Below, piece by piece: positions 1 through 8,175 of a stretch of 64,000 bases of DNA. Source of the stretch: Fluviispira multicolorata (GTDB lineage Bacteria; Bdellovibrionota_B; Oligoflexia; Silvanigrellales; Silvanigrellaceae); NCBI RefSeq assembly GCF_009208585.1, contig NZ_WFLN01000004.1:552543-616542 (forward strand), in the 5' to 3' direction. Both the position numbers and the translations under genes were made by a program. Every line of letters begins with the position of its first letter. Position 1 is the first letter of the stretch. Below the pieces are notes generated by a model that saw only the letters and a program-made list of their open reading frames with translations, ran no database searches and was not told where the DNA came from.

Positions 1-48
1 GGTCCGGGAGGAAATGGGAAAAACGGAAATGATGGGAAAAAAATATAA
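1..48 (+). CDS. C-terminal end of a collagen-like protein (partial)
   Basis: The first 15 codons of the window read as glycine-rich triplets ending in GKKI and a TAA stop. The pattern (GPG, GNG, KNG) matches the tail of the next gene, so this is probably the end of a tandem paralogue whose start lies outside the window. Nothing more can be said of its length or export signal. Confidence 0.5.
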   Translation, partial: GPGGNGKNGNDGKKI

Positions 49-73
49 TAATAATTAAAGAGGTAGTTTTAAT

Positions 74-334
74 ATGAAAAAAATATCTAATATAATTTTA
101 ATTGCAATATCTTTTGTATTTTCAAATTTTTCATATAGCAAAGAAATTTGTAATCATAATAAGGATAATAAGTGTTTATCTATTAAATATAGTAAATATA
201 ATGATAAAAATGAATACGATAATAGAGGTAAAGACGGTAAAGACGGTAAAGACGGTGAAGACGGTGAAGACGGTGAAAATGGATCACCAGGTATTTTAAT
301 TGGAGGAAATGGTGGAAATGGTGGAAATGGATAA
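74..334 (+). CDS. Small secreted collagen-like protein (Gly-X-Y repeats)
   Basis: This is an 86-residue protein. Residues 1-22 form a Sec signal peptide (lysines, hydrophobic core, NFSYS cleavage region), so it is probably exported. After a charged linker it carries a run of Gly-X-Y triplets (GKD three times, GED twice, GEN, GSP) and ends in GGN repeats. A purine-rich site (aaagagg) lies upstream of the ATG. Bacterial collagen-like proteins are usually surface or secreted and often take part in adhesion; that role is inferred here. The upstream fragment looks like a paralogue in the same orientation. The triplet block is encoded by near-identical 9-bp units, so its length may vary by slippage. 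Confidence 0.7.
   Translation: MKKISNIILIAISFVFSNFSYSKEICNHNKDNKCLSIKYSKYNDKNEYDNRGKDGKDGKDGEDGEDGENGSPGILIGGNGGNGGNG
227..280 (+). repeat. 9-bp in-frame tandem repeat (six units)
   Basis: Three copies of ggtaaagac are followed by two of ggtgaagac and one ggtgaaaat, all in frame inside the collagen-like gene. Unit gain or loss would lengthen or shorten the Gly-X-Y region without breaking the frame. Confidence 0.85.
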
Positions 335-410
335 ATATTTTTATTAAATACTTTCAGTATTATACATAAATATTTAGATTAAAATAAATAAAATATTAAT
401 AATAATGAAT

Positions 411-977
411 TTAAAATAATGTAGGATGTTTTTTATTTTTTATTAGTTTTGCAGCTTCTGATATTTCTTTTTTTTGTTCTTTTTTAGTATCTTTTTTCTC
501 TGACTTTATTTTTTTATCGATATATCTCTCTGTATCGTATTCTTCTACAAGTTCCAAATGTTTTTTTCGTTCTTGTTTTAAAAATTTAAGCTGACCTTTG
601 TATGCATAATTAGCATTTAATGTATATGTATATATTCCATTTAATCGTGGACCTTTAAGTATTATTCCTTTATTTAGAAGTTTAGTCATAGATTTACTTA
701 CATTTGATTTATGCATTTTTAATTGTTCACATATATCTTTTTGACTAATTGATATGAAATTTTTCATATCTAAATATCTAAAAAGCTTTAATAAAACTCT
801 TAAATCATCATAAGTCATTTCACGATCTTCTGATATAAGATCAAGAGATTTTTGAAACATACAAAAATAGTCCTCCTCAAAATAATTTCTTTTAACGGGT
901 ACTACCGCGTACGTTACTTCCCCAGACTCGAGATCTTGAATCTCTCTTTTGCCTTTTAATCTATCAAATGAACCCAT
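411..977 (-). CDS. RepL-like replication/winged-helix protein
   Basis: The protein is about 188 residues if it starts at the ATG at 977, which has a ggagtg site six bases upstream; an in-frame ATG at 989 is less likely. The centre resembles the RepL family of plasmid initiators: a winged-helix segment (ISQKDICEQLKMHKSNVSKS) followed by a conserved-looking stretch ending GIYTYTLNANYAYKG. The last 50 residues are lysine/glutamate-rich and poorly conserved-looking. RepL proteins start replication of small rolling-circle or theta plasmids. Its presence next to a broken recombinase suggests an integrated plasmid remnant, or that this contig is itself plasmid-borne. The family assignment rests on motif pattern only. 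Confidence 0.55.
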   Translation of the reverse strand: MGSFDRLKGKREIQDLESGEVTYAVVPVKRNYFEEDYFCMFQKSLDLISEDREMTYDDLRVLLKLFRYLDMKNFISISQKDICEQLKMHKSNVSKSMTKLLNKGIILKGPRLNGIYTYTLNANYAYKGQLKFLKQERKKHLELVEEYDTERYIDKKIKSEKKDTKKEQKKEISEAAKLIKNKKHPTLF

Positions 978-1011
978 TTCACACTCCATTGTAATTGATT
1001 TAGATCAAGAA

Positions 1012-1521
1012 AAAGACGTGAGAAGGTCGGTACCCCATATTGACAATACACCATTGGAAAAAATGACAAATTCATTGGAAGCTCAAAAAAATAAATATTC
1101 GAGAGGTATATCTAGATTAATTGATTCATATACTCAAGAATATATTAATAAAGAAGAATTTGAACAAAAAATTAAAAGTATGAAAAAACAGCAAGAAGAA
1201 ATTACTAAGCAATTGAATGAGTTAATTTCTCAAAGAGATATGTCATCTCAACTAAAATTAATTATAAGGAATTTAGAGGAGTTTTTTTCTTGTATAGAAA
1301 ACAATTTAGAAACAATAGATTGGTTAACTAAACGTGCTATAATTAGAATGATCGTTAAAAGAATTGAAATAAATTTAGAGGATGTCAATATTGTGTACAG
1401 AATAAATGAACTTCCTAGCTCTGAAGCAGGAGATATTAATATTATGCAACATTGCTCTAGGAGTAAAAAATCAGCTGCCGGATTAGACCCCCTAATACCC
1501 CTATACTTATTTTTTAAATAA
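1012..1521 (+). pseudogene. C-terminal fragment of a large serine recombinase
   Basis: About 165 codons match the C-terminal coiled-coil part of large serine recombinases: an S-R-x-I-D-S-Y-T-x-E-Y-I-x-K-E-E-F-E pattern, then a long charged helix and the segment WLTKRAIIRMIVKRIEI that is typical of the end of these proteins. The catalytic serine domain and zinc ribbon are missing. The open frame upstream of about 1012 overlaps the start of the divergent RepL-like gene and does not look like recombinase. This is a 5'-deleted remnant whose break point lies around 990-1030. Such enzymes integrate phages and mobile elements, so it marks an old element boundary. Confidence 0.65.
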
Positions 1522-1576
1522 GTATTTTTTTTAAAATTATTATATATACTAGTTAAATTGAATAAAAGGATGTTGA

Positions 1577-3331
1577 ATGGAGAAATTAATAAATTTAGTT
1601 AATATAGATAATAATAATTTATTGTATCCATTTATTTTATTTGCTTTTATATTATTTTTTATAGAAAGATTAATTAAAATAAAAGCTGATAATTTTATTA
1701 GATATATTATTAATTCTGTTATCTATAATTTTATAGAAAATACGAATAATACAAAAAGAAATTTATTTATAATAAATTATCTTAAAAAATTAAAAATATT
1801 CTCTTCTAGAATAAGTGTATTTTATACTAATGGATTCTATAATTTATTACTAAAACTTACAAATGACAATAAAAATTTAATTTATTGTTTGAACTCGGAC
1901 AATAAAATTGATTCTAAATTATTGATTTCATCTGCTATTATTGATTGCTTAGAGCACAAAAATAGAAACTATAATAAAATATTTAATCAGTGTGCTTTAA
2001 TCGATATAGACCATAATGAAATAACATTTCAAATGACAACAGAAGAAATAATTAATATTTTTCAAGCTAAATATAAAAAATGCATTATGAAGTCTTGCAT
2101 TAATAAAGATATATTGCCAAAATCGATAATTTTATTCTATAGAGAAAAGTTTATTAATGAAATTAAGCATAAAAGAATATCTAAGGCAGTCAAAAAATTT
2201 ATACTGGAAATTAAAAGCAATATCGACCATGATGCGGTAATTATTTTACTAGACTATATATTTGATATTGAGCAAGAAAACATATATATTATTGAAACAA
2301 ATGAATTTCTTATAAAAAATAACGACTTAAAATTAACTCAGAATATACATTTTAAAGGGATTGATTTAAATAGTTACAATTTTTTAAAAAATATGTCTAA
2401 GTATGATTCTAAATTGTTTATTTTAGAATCAATGAATAATTTTTGGAAGAAAAAATATTCTTCTCTATATAAATTAATATATAGTATAAATATTTCTTTT
2501 AAAAATAAGTTTAGAAGTCATTCAAGTACGCCTTTTAAAAAGCATTATTCTAATAATATTTTTTGCAATATATTTTATACTTTTTTAATTCTTTTTTCTT
2601 GTTCTTTAATAACATTTTTACTTAAAAATATAATAAATTACAATATTTATTTTTATAAGTTTTATATTATTTGCTTATTAATAATGTTAATGTGTATTTC
2701 ATTTTATTTTATAATAAAATCTTTCTCGTATGGAATTGAGAAGATAAATGCAAATATTTTGACAAATTGGAAGCCAAAACTTTTTGAAATAAATAGCAAT
2801 TACATAACATTAATTATATCTAATTTTTATTTAGTAACAATACTCTTAATTACTTATGTAATCAATTTTGGAATATTAAATTATGTCGATTCGGGTAAAG
2901 GTGAAATAAATAACAATAACATATCTCATAATTATATGTCTTACATGTATTTAATTATAATAATTTTTATAGCTTTATTATTTCGAACTATTTACAATGT
3001 ATATTTAAAAAGAAGAATCCATGAATTAATATTTAAATCATCTAATCCAATTGAAATTGTTTTTGCAAGTAAGTCTATTTATGAACTTCAGAAATGGATA
3101 AGCATTAATCCACAATATTTTCTTAGTGAAGATAAGTATAAAAACGAAATAATTAAGATTCTTCAAGAATGGGCTTTTGGTTATGTAAGTAATTATCCAT
3201 ATAAGTGGAAAAGAAGAGATAATACCCCATATTCTGGATCAGCTTGGGATTTAATTTATGAAATTGAACGTTATTGTTCAATCAAATATGAGAGAAATCT
3301 AGTTCAAGGAAATAATACTGTTAAAGCTTAA
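1577..3331 (+). CDS. Multi-pass membrane protein of unknown function
   Basis: This 584-residue, very lysine/asparagine/isoleucine-rich protein has no recognised family. One hydrophobic segment lies near residues 17-34. A soluble stretch of about 290 residues follows, then about four membrane segments between residues 325 and 475, and a soluble tail with an aromatic motif (NTPYSGSAWDL). An AGGA site precedes the ATG by six bases. The layout (anchor, large soluble part, membrane bundle) would suit a sensor or a toxin-immunity membrane protein, but nothing in the sequence decides this. The codon bias is extreme even for this window. A GC-rich palindrome follows the stop codon directly. Confidence 0.6.
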   Translation: MEKLINLVNIDNNNLLYPFILFAFILFFIERLIKIKADNFIRYIINSVIYNFIENTNNTKRNLFIINYLKKLKIFSSRISVFYTNGFYNLLLKLTNDNKNLIYCLNSDNKIDSKLLISSAIIDCLEHKNRNYNKIFNQCALIDIDHNEITFQMTTEEIINIFQAKYKKCIMKSCINKDILPKSIILFYREKFINEIKHKRISKAVKKFILEIKSNIDHDAVIILLDYIFDIEQENIYIIETNEFLIKNNDLKLTQNIHFKGIDLNSYNFLKNMSKYDSKLFILESMNNFWKKKYSSLYKLIYSINISFKNKFRSHSSTPFKKHYSNNIFCNIFYTFLILFSCSLITFLLKNIINYNIYFYKFYIICLLIMLMCISFYFIIKSFSYGIEKINANILTNWKPKLFEINSNYITLIISNFYLVTILLITYVINFGILNYVDSGKGEINNNNISHNYMSYMYLIIIIFIALLFRTIYNVYLKRRIHELIFKSSNPIEIVFASKSIYELQKWISINPQYFLSEDKYKNEIIKILQEWAFGYVSNYPYKWKRRDNTPYSGSAWDLIYEIERYCSIKYERNLVQGNNTVKA

Positions 3332-3337
3332 TTGTTA

Positions 3338-3390
3338 CGGCGCGCATTCCTAGGAGCATGGATGCGCACTTATCCGATGAGTGCGCGCCG
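3338..3390. repeat. GC-rich inverted repeat at the 5' end of the next gene
   Basis: Arms cggcgcgca (3338-3346) and tgcgcgccg (3382-3390) are perfect complements. A second inner pair is gcgcat (3342-3347) and atgcgc (3362-3367). The element lies between the stop of the upstream gene and the first codons of the next one and stands out as a GC island in AT-rich DNA. It could be a recombination site, an mRNA hairpin controlling translation, or a mobile-element scar. Confidence 0.6.
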
Positions 3391-4134
3391 CTACAGTTAG
3401 GGGATACTAATACCTCAAAAATAAGCACTGCAAGTGATGCACAAATCGAAAAGATGTACAAAGAACGGTTCGGCTTTTACTTACCTATCCTTGATAGGTT
3501 TAAATATTTACTATCCAATAGGGAAGATTGGGAAGGAAATTTTGAAAAAAGTGATACGATGTATCATAAAAACTTTCCTGAATTTAAAATTCTACGCTCG
3601 AAACCTGAAAAATTCCGTGGAGAAGGGTTTAGTTGTTTCTTTTTAGCATGGGATGAAAATCATACTGGAACTCTTTTATTTAAGCACCATAATACTGTCG
3701 TTTATAAATGTGAGTACTTTTGGGGGAATCAATTATCACATTTTTTTCCTTATCCAAAGGAAAATAGTCCTGATTGGAATGAACTTTATGGCAGCTATTA
3801 TTATTATTATTTCGACTTGGATTCTTTAAGTGGGAAATTATTTCAATTACTCTATCCAAATCTATATATAGAAGCAATATTCGAAAACTCTCGTGTTTTA
3901 CCAATCCTTGTATTTTCTTCTAATAATGAGAAGGAAGAATTTAACCATTATTTAAAAGAAAATAAGAGTAAGTGTTTAGAAAAAAAGAGTTGGGATATTT
4001 TTGCAGAAAAACCTTTGCCGAGTGAGAAAAAACTAAAAGAAGACTACTACATGATGATCGTAGCCAATGCAAAATATTTAAGTAAATTTTATCAAGTTTA
4101 TGGGGATTGGAAGAGGAATAGTTGGCCTCATTAA
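3358..4134 (+). CDS. Hypothetical soluble protein
   Basis: The protein has 258 residues from the ATG at 3358, but that start sits inside a GC-rich palindrome and lacks a good ribosome site. The ATG near residue 33 (KMYKERFGFY) may be the real start. It is rich in aromatic residues and has a run of five tyrosines at about residue 146. There is no signal peptide or membrane segment. I do not recognise a family. Its composition is less AT-skewed than the upstream membrane protein, so the two probably have different histories. Confidence 0.5.
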   Translation: MDAHLSDECAPLQLGDTNTSKISTASDAQIEKMYKERFGFYLPILDRFKYLLSNREDWEGNFEKSDTMYHKNFPEFKILRSKPEKFRGEGFSCFFLAWDENHTGTLLFKHHNTVVYKCEYFWGNQLSHFFPYPKENSPDWNELYGSYYYYYFDLDSLSGKLFQLLYPNLYIEAIFENSRVLPILVFSSNNEKEEFNHYLKENKSKCLEKKSWDIFAEKPLPSEKKLKEDYYMMIVANAKYLSKFYQVYGDWKRNSWPH

Positions 4135-4155
4135 AAAGGCAGTCTCTATATTATT

Positions 4156-4455
4156 TCATAGGTATTCTCTCGAACAATAAATTTCACATCCTAAACCAAC
4201 CCTTTCAATTATGTGATTTAAGATTCCTTCCGCATTTTGAATGATGGCAGAAATTTTAAATTTGCCAGAATCACTTTTTAAAATCAAATCACAGCTTCCT
4301 TCTTCCCTCAAAGGACCATAGACCTTTTGACCAAATAAATCGTCATTGAAATCAATACTATCTAAAATTTCAATTGCTGAATAAGTTCTATCACTTAAAG
4401 TAACACCTATCATCCCTCTTTGAGGGTTTATCATTGAAATGATCCCTGTTTCCAT
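4156..4455 (-). CDS. Small conserved OB-fold-like protein
   Basis: The 99-residue protein starts after a strong AAGGAGG site. Its N-terminus (GIISMINPQRGMIGVTLSD) resembles a family of small proteobacterial proteins with a cold-shock-like beta-barrel pattern: a glycine-rich turn, then strands carrying a short threonine/tyrosine segment. The C-terminal half (KISAIIQNAEG...ERVGLGCEIYC) is unlike the usual short form. The function is unknown; nucleic-acid binding is a guess from fold resemblance only. Confidence 0.5.
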   Translation of the reverse strand: METGIISMINPQRGMIGVTLSDRTYSAIEILDSIDFNDDLFGQKVYGPLREEGSCDLILKSDSGKFKISAIIQNAEGILNHIIERVGLGCEIYCSREYL

Positions 4456-4798
4456 AACAGCCTCCTTGCTAAATCAAAAGGATTCATAACGGATAAAAAA
4501 GAAACTTTCAATGATTTTGATGGAATTTTAAGTTCATAAATTATTTTGAATTTATTAAGTACATATTCTTTTATCAATCAAAAATTAAAGAACTTGAGGA
4601 AAAGTCTTCTATTATGGGATTTTGTCTTCACTGTATATTTAAACTTTGTTAATTTAAACAATGAATATATTGGAGTTTATTTAATGTTAAGTGAAATTCC
4701 TGAAAAGGGATTTTAGAAGCATTTCCTTCTTTTTTTGGTAAAACTTTCATAATATAGGTATAAATATCTTTTTTAAGGAAGGATTTCTTCTTTCCCAA

Positions 4799-4999
4799 TT
4801 ACCCAATTACCCAAGTATCGACATCCATTTCTTTGATTTTTGGATACATCAATCGATAGGAATCTTCCATATTTGATTGATTTATCGCATCTTCAGAAAA
4901 GATAAGTTGTGCAACCATTTTTTTGCATTTAAAGCAAGGTAGAATCTTAGAAGGAATCACTTTAGAGGATAATTTCGAAGATTTTACAAAATTCGCAAG
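4799..4999 (-). pseudogene. Decayed reading frame in a 0.7-kb gap
   Basis: The minus strand keeps an open frame of about 65 codons ending at TAA 4799-4801, with protein-like content (LPCFKCKKMVAQLIF and later YRLMYPKIKEMDVDTW) but no plausible ATG start. It includes a C-x2-C pair. It looks like the 3' part of a lost gene; I do not recognise the family. The rest of the gap from 4456 to 5134 holds only AT-rich sequence and the short repeats listed next. Confidence 0.35.
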
Positions 5000-5009
5000 C
5001 TAATTGCCC

Positions 5010-5059
5010 TTAGATTGCGAGTAAACGAATATCTCTATGGGATGATTAGATTGCGAGTA
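5010..5059. repeat. Pair of 14-bp direct repeats with inverted partner
   Basis: The sequence ttagattgcgagta occurs at 5010-5023 and again at 5046-5059. Its inverted form (gcaatctaat) follows near 5104-5113, next to cgcaag copies near 4994 and 5084. The cluster lies just downstream of the toxin-antitoxin operon and may be a binding-site array or an element end. Confidence 0.6.
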
Positions 5060-5134
5060 GAGGAGCATTTTATGGATAAAATTTCGCAAGATAAGGAAGC
5101 TAGCAATCTAATATTCAAAGGCGGATTGCTATAA

Positions 5135-5560
5135 TTAAGCTGCCCTTACATAAATAGGTTCAGAACGATTAGGCATATTTTTTAATTTAACAAGTTTTTC
5201 TGCTGAAATTGTATTTGATATATAAACTTCCATTGAAAGTCTCAACAAAACCTCAGTATTATAATCCATTCCGCACACCGCATCATCTTTGTTTTCCCAT
5301 TGAGAAACAATTGAATGATTTGAAAGATTTAAAAGCTCAGAAAATTTTTGTTGAGTCATATGCATATATTTTCTAATAAAATGAAGTTCATTTCCAGTTA
5401 ATCTAAATGGTTTATCGCAAAGAACTTTAAAGACTTCGTCTTGTAGTATTTTCATGTTTGGAGCTGGTACTTTTGTTCCATCTGGAAGCTCATACATATC
5501 AGGATTAATCAGGTATATTCTGAATCCCAATTCATCATATGGGACAATATTGTTTTTCAT
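5135..5560 (-). CDS. XRE/MqsA-like antitoxin of a type II TA pair
   Basis: This 141-residue protein has a helix-turn-helix at about residues 58-95 (LTGNELHFIRKYMHMTQQKF and SQWEN), which is the pattern of MqsA-type antitoxin DNA-binding domains. The N-terminal part lacks the zinc-binding cysteines of true MqsA. Its ATG overlaps the toxin stop by four bases, so the two are translationally coupled with the toxin first. It would neutralise the DUF4258 protein and repress the operon. Family membership is clear at the HTH level and the partner supports the role. Confidence 0.75.
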   Translation of the reverse strand: MKNNIVPYDELGFRIYLINPDMYELPDGTKVPAPNMKILQDEVFKVLCDKPFRLTGNELHFIRKYMHMTQQKFSELLNLSNHSIVSQWENKDDAVCGMDYNTEVLLRLSMEVYISNTISAEKLVKLKNMPNRSEPIYVRAA

Positions 5561-5877
5561 AAATCTTCCCCTTCTTCATTTAAAATAACGACAGTTACAA
5601 TCTTAAGTAGATCATCTATTGCTACAATAACTCTAAGTTCACGCTCATCAATTGTTGATCCTTCAAAGGCATAGCTCCAAGTTTTTAATAGGGCATCTTG
5701 ACGGTCTCTTTTTTTGGTTCTTTTCCCATTTAAAAGAGCGCATTCAATGTCTTTAGGAAGAACTTTTCTTTCTTTTGTTCTCAGACGAGCGTGTGGAAGT
5801 ATAATATAACGACCTGTTTCAATAGATGTTTTTACTTTTTCAAGAATTTCAGATTCACTATGTTTTGGCACCACCAT
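5557..5877 (-). CDS. DUF4258-family toxin
   Basis: The protein is about 106 residues from the ATG at 5877, which has a GGAGGAAAGG site; an in-frame GTG at 5892 would add five residues but lies inside that site. The DUF4258 pattern is visible: H-A-R-x-R-x-x-E-R near residue 30, then a G-K-R loop, a W-x-Y-x-F-x-G strand and a closing strand (LKIVTVVI). DUF4258 proteins resemble RelE/BrnT-type ribonuclease toxins and are commonly paired with MqsA-like antitoxins, as here. The direct overlap with the antitoxin gene supports a two-gene TA operon. Confidence 0.75.
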   Translation of the reverse strand: MVVPKHSESEILEKVKTSIETGRYIILPHARLRTKERKVLPKDIECALLNGKRTKKRDRQDALLKTWSYAFEGSTIDERELRVIVAIDDLLKIVTVVILNEEGEDL

Positions 5878-6021
5878 GTACCTTTCCTCCACAGATTAAG
5901 AGTATCAAATGATTTGTTAATAGTAAATAAAAATGTTAACAAATAACAATTTTTATTTCTTCTCTAGAGCTAAATATATGATTTTACAAATAAAAGGACT
6001 TGTGGTGAGCAATTTGAAAAC

Positions 6022-6864
6022 TCAGAAAGTTATTCGCCACCAATTTAAAAATTTTTTTAAAATCTCTGGAATTGGCTTAAATGAAGAGATAAATCCAATT
6101 ATAGCAAATATAAATAGAATAAATTTACTTATACTGTTCTGTGTTAAATAATTAGTAAATGTTTCGAATGTTATTCCATTTTCTTGAAAATAATTTGATT
6201 TTCTTTTGAGCTTTTTTAGCATTAAATCATTTATAATATAGCTAAATATACGAACTTTTTTTAACGTTGAATTATGTAATTTTAAATAATCACCATTTTC
6301 AAAGCATTTGGCTTCTTCTTCACCACTCATTAAATCATTGCAACTATAATTATTGTACTTAATAATGTTCATTAATTTTGGTTTATCTATATATTTATCA
6401 CCAAATAAATTATATAGAATATTGGAAATATTAATCTTATAATCATCACGAACTGAAAAGGGTTTGCCTTTTAAAACTCTGAACCTATTTTCTAAAGCAA
6501 TAAAACCATATGCTGAATCTTTCATATTCCAATGCAAAATAATGGTATTACGATTTTTGCATATCTTTTTCATGTATTTAAAATAGCAATCAAGCATTTT
6601 AATCTCAAAGTTTAAGTAGTTATCTTTAATTATGTTTATATCAGTTATTTTTTCTTGTTCGGCAAATTGATGAATTGAGAATGAATGTGTTTGTTCACTT
6701 TCAAGATTTAGAATAGAAATTGAAGCAATTTTTGGAGATAATCCATCTTTAACATCTGAGAAACTTTCACAAGAATAATGGATGAAATATACTTCTCTTT
6801 TATTTTTTGAAATTTTAGACAATATTTCATTCGCTTCACTTATTAAATTTTTTCTTGATCTCAA
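6022..6864 (-). CDS. Membrane-anchored partner of the HEPN/Toprim locus
   Basis: The protein has 280 residues and overlaps the end of the Toprim gene by four bases, so the two share an operon. The N-terminal 200 residues suggest an RNase H-like or DnaQ-like exonuclease fold: a first strand with acidic residue (FIHYSCESFSD), an I-L-H-W-N-M-K-D segment near residue 127, and a late acidic helix (GEEEAKCFE). A single strong membrane segment lies near the C-terminus (FILFIFAIIGFISSF, about residues 246-262) with a short basic tail. This would tether the enzyme-like part to the inner membrane. The exonuclease reading is tentative; the operon link and anchor are seen directly. Confidence 0.55.
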   Translation of the reverse strand: MRSRKNLISEANEILSKISKNKREVYFIHYSCESFSDVKDGLSPKIASISILNLESEQTHSFSIHQFAEQEKITDINIIKDNYLNFEIKMLDCYFKYMKKICKNRNTIILHWNMKDSAYGFIALENRFRVLKGKPFSVRDDYKINISNILYNLFGDKYIDKPKLMNIIKYNNYSCNDLMSGEEEAKCFENGDYLKLHNSTLKKVRIFSYIINDLMLKKLKRKSNYFQENGITFETFTNYLTQNSISKFILFIFAIIGFISSFKPIPEILKKFLNWWRITF

Positions 6865-7607
6865 CTTAATTCTCCATACCTATATTCTGAAGTAGAGAAG
6901 TATCTGAATGTATTGAATATATGTTCACAAACACATCTGATTTCATTAAAATTGGGGTCATTTATATTTTTATTTTCCAAAGTATTTCTAAACTTATCTT
7001 GAACAATCTTTTTATTTTTTTCACTAATACTGCTTTGGTATTGGGAAATCTCTTTTTTAAATGCCCCCCATTCAATTTGATAGAAATTTCCATATTTATC
7101 TTTCAAATTCTCTTTTCCAAGATACATTTCAATTCCGCATGCTTTTTCGTTTATATCAACTGGCTCAATATTTCCTGTATGAGACTTTGCGGGATAGGAA
7201 CTAAAAAAAGCGAGTTTTGGAAGCGAAATAATTTTTATATTATCTGGTATAATTTTTTTTAACTTTTCAAGACTTTTAAGTGAAGAAATGCCTTCGCTAT
7301 CATTATCAAATATAAATATAATTTTATCATTAACATGCGCTGTGATTGCAAATTTTATCATATTGATAAGCTCTCCTGTTCCGCCAGCAAGGCCATTGCC
7401 ATTATCAGAGGCGGTATAAGAGCGATCAAAAAATTTGTATAAATGGGAGTATTCTGGATAAAGAATATTCATAGATTTTGATATAAATTCATAATCCGTT
7501 TTACCTTCTGTTACGAGTAGATATTCATATCTTACTTTAGGAATATCTTCATAGCGTTCAATTGCAACCCCACCTATGATATCTGAGAAAGATCTAAAAT
7601 AACTTTT
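6861..7607 (-). CDS. Toprim half of a HEPN/Toprim protein (frameshifted)
   Basis: This frame is open from 7607 down to the stop at 6861. Its first ATG (7472) would cut off the key Toprim start, because the residues upstream include the catalytic-glutamate motif YLLVTEGKTDYEF. The DxD motif follows as IIFIFDNDSEG. A glycine loop (NGNGLAGGTGELI) lies between them. Toprim domains bind Mg2+ and cut or join nucleic acid. The upstream gene encodes the matching HEPN domain in another frame and ends inside this one. Together the two halves give about 440 residues, the size expected of one HEPN/Toprim-associated protein. So this is either a -1 frameshift mutation or programmed recoding near 7590. Confidence 0.65.
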   Translation of the reverse strand, partial: KSYFRSFSDIIGGVAIERYEDIPKVRYEYLLVTEGKTDYEFISKSMNILYPEYSHLYKFFDRSYTASDNGNGLAGGTGELINMIKFAITAHVNDKIIFIFDNDSEGISSLKSLEKLKKIIPDNIKIISLPKLAFFSSYPAKSHTGNIEPVDINEKACGIEMYLGKENLKDKYGNFYQIEWGAFKKEISQYQSSISEKNKKIVQDKFRNTLENKNINDPNFNEIRCVCEHIFNTFRYFSTSEYRYGELS

Positions 7608-8146
7608 TCACTTTCATTACAAAACTCCATGATTGCTCTAAATATATTCATAAATCCAATATTAGGAATCATAAAATAATTATTATCAATAAGGAACTCT
7701 GAGAATAAAAGTTGAGCATCAATGGGATAATTTCGATAATTAAAGTATATATCAGAGCTATTTGCATAATATTTTTTTATAAGTAGGATCCATTTTTCAA
7801 TTGTCATGTCTTTAAAAATTGTATTATACTCATTTAAACTATCTTTAAAATAATCTAAGCATTCGTTATATGTATTTTGGATTTCTTTTTGAAAATTATC
7901 CTTAAAATAATCGTAAGAATGTCCAAGGATTTCAAGTCTTTTTTTTGCGCAATAAACTGAAGTTTCATAATAAATAGCATCATATTTTATTTTTTTATTT
8001 GTTTTATAATCTATATAAGTTTTTTTTCCTTTTTTCAATTCAGAGTCATGAAACATCTGTTGAAGGAAAGGGCCTATATTAAAACCATTATATTCATCAA
8101 ATATGTCATCAAATTCACCAATGCTTAAGCAATAGCAAGATCCCAT
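7574..8146 (-). CDS. HEPN/Toprim N-terminal half
   Basis: The protein has 190 residues with a strong GGAGG site before the ATG. The start (MGSCYCLSIGEFD) and the tyrosine/lysine-rich helices that follow are typical of the HEPN/Toprim-associated N-terminal domain found in predicted phage-defence proteins. It ends prematurely at ILDLSQIS, just where the other frame takes up the continuing sequence SDIIGGVAIERYED. HEPN domains are mostly RNases or RNA-binding helical bundles in conflict systems. Downstream come the Toprim half and a membrane-anchored partner; upstream is a tyrosine recombinase. Confidence 0.6.
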   Translation of the reverse strand: MGSCYCLSIGEFDDIFDEYNGFNIGPFLQQMFHDSELKKGKKTYIDYKTNKKIKYDAIYYETSVYCAKKRLEILGHSYDYFKDNFQKEIQNTYNECLDYFKDSLNEYNTIFKDMTIEKWILLIKKYYANSSDIYFNYRNYPIDAQLLFSEFLIDNNYFMIPNIGFMNIFRAIMEFCNESEKVILDLSQIS

Positions 8147-8175
8147 TTTACCTCCATGTGAAATGGAAATTCTTA

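Noticed and set aside
227..280. CRISPR-like array at the left edge
   Set aside because: The 9-bp repeats are contiguous, in frame and code for Gly-X-Y triplets; there are no spacers.
7472..7574. Taking the ATG at 7472 as the true start of the Toprim gene
   Set aside because: The frame upstream carries the conserved Toprim motif EGKTD and continues into the region coding for the HEPN half, so this ATG is internal.
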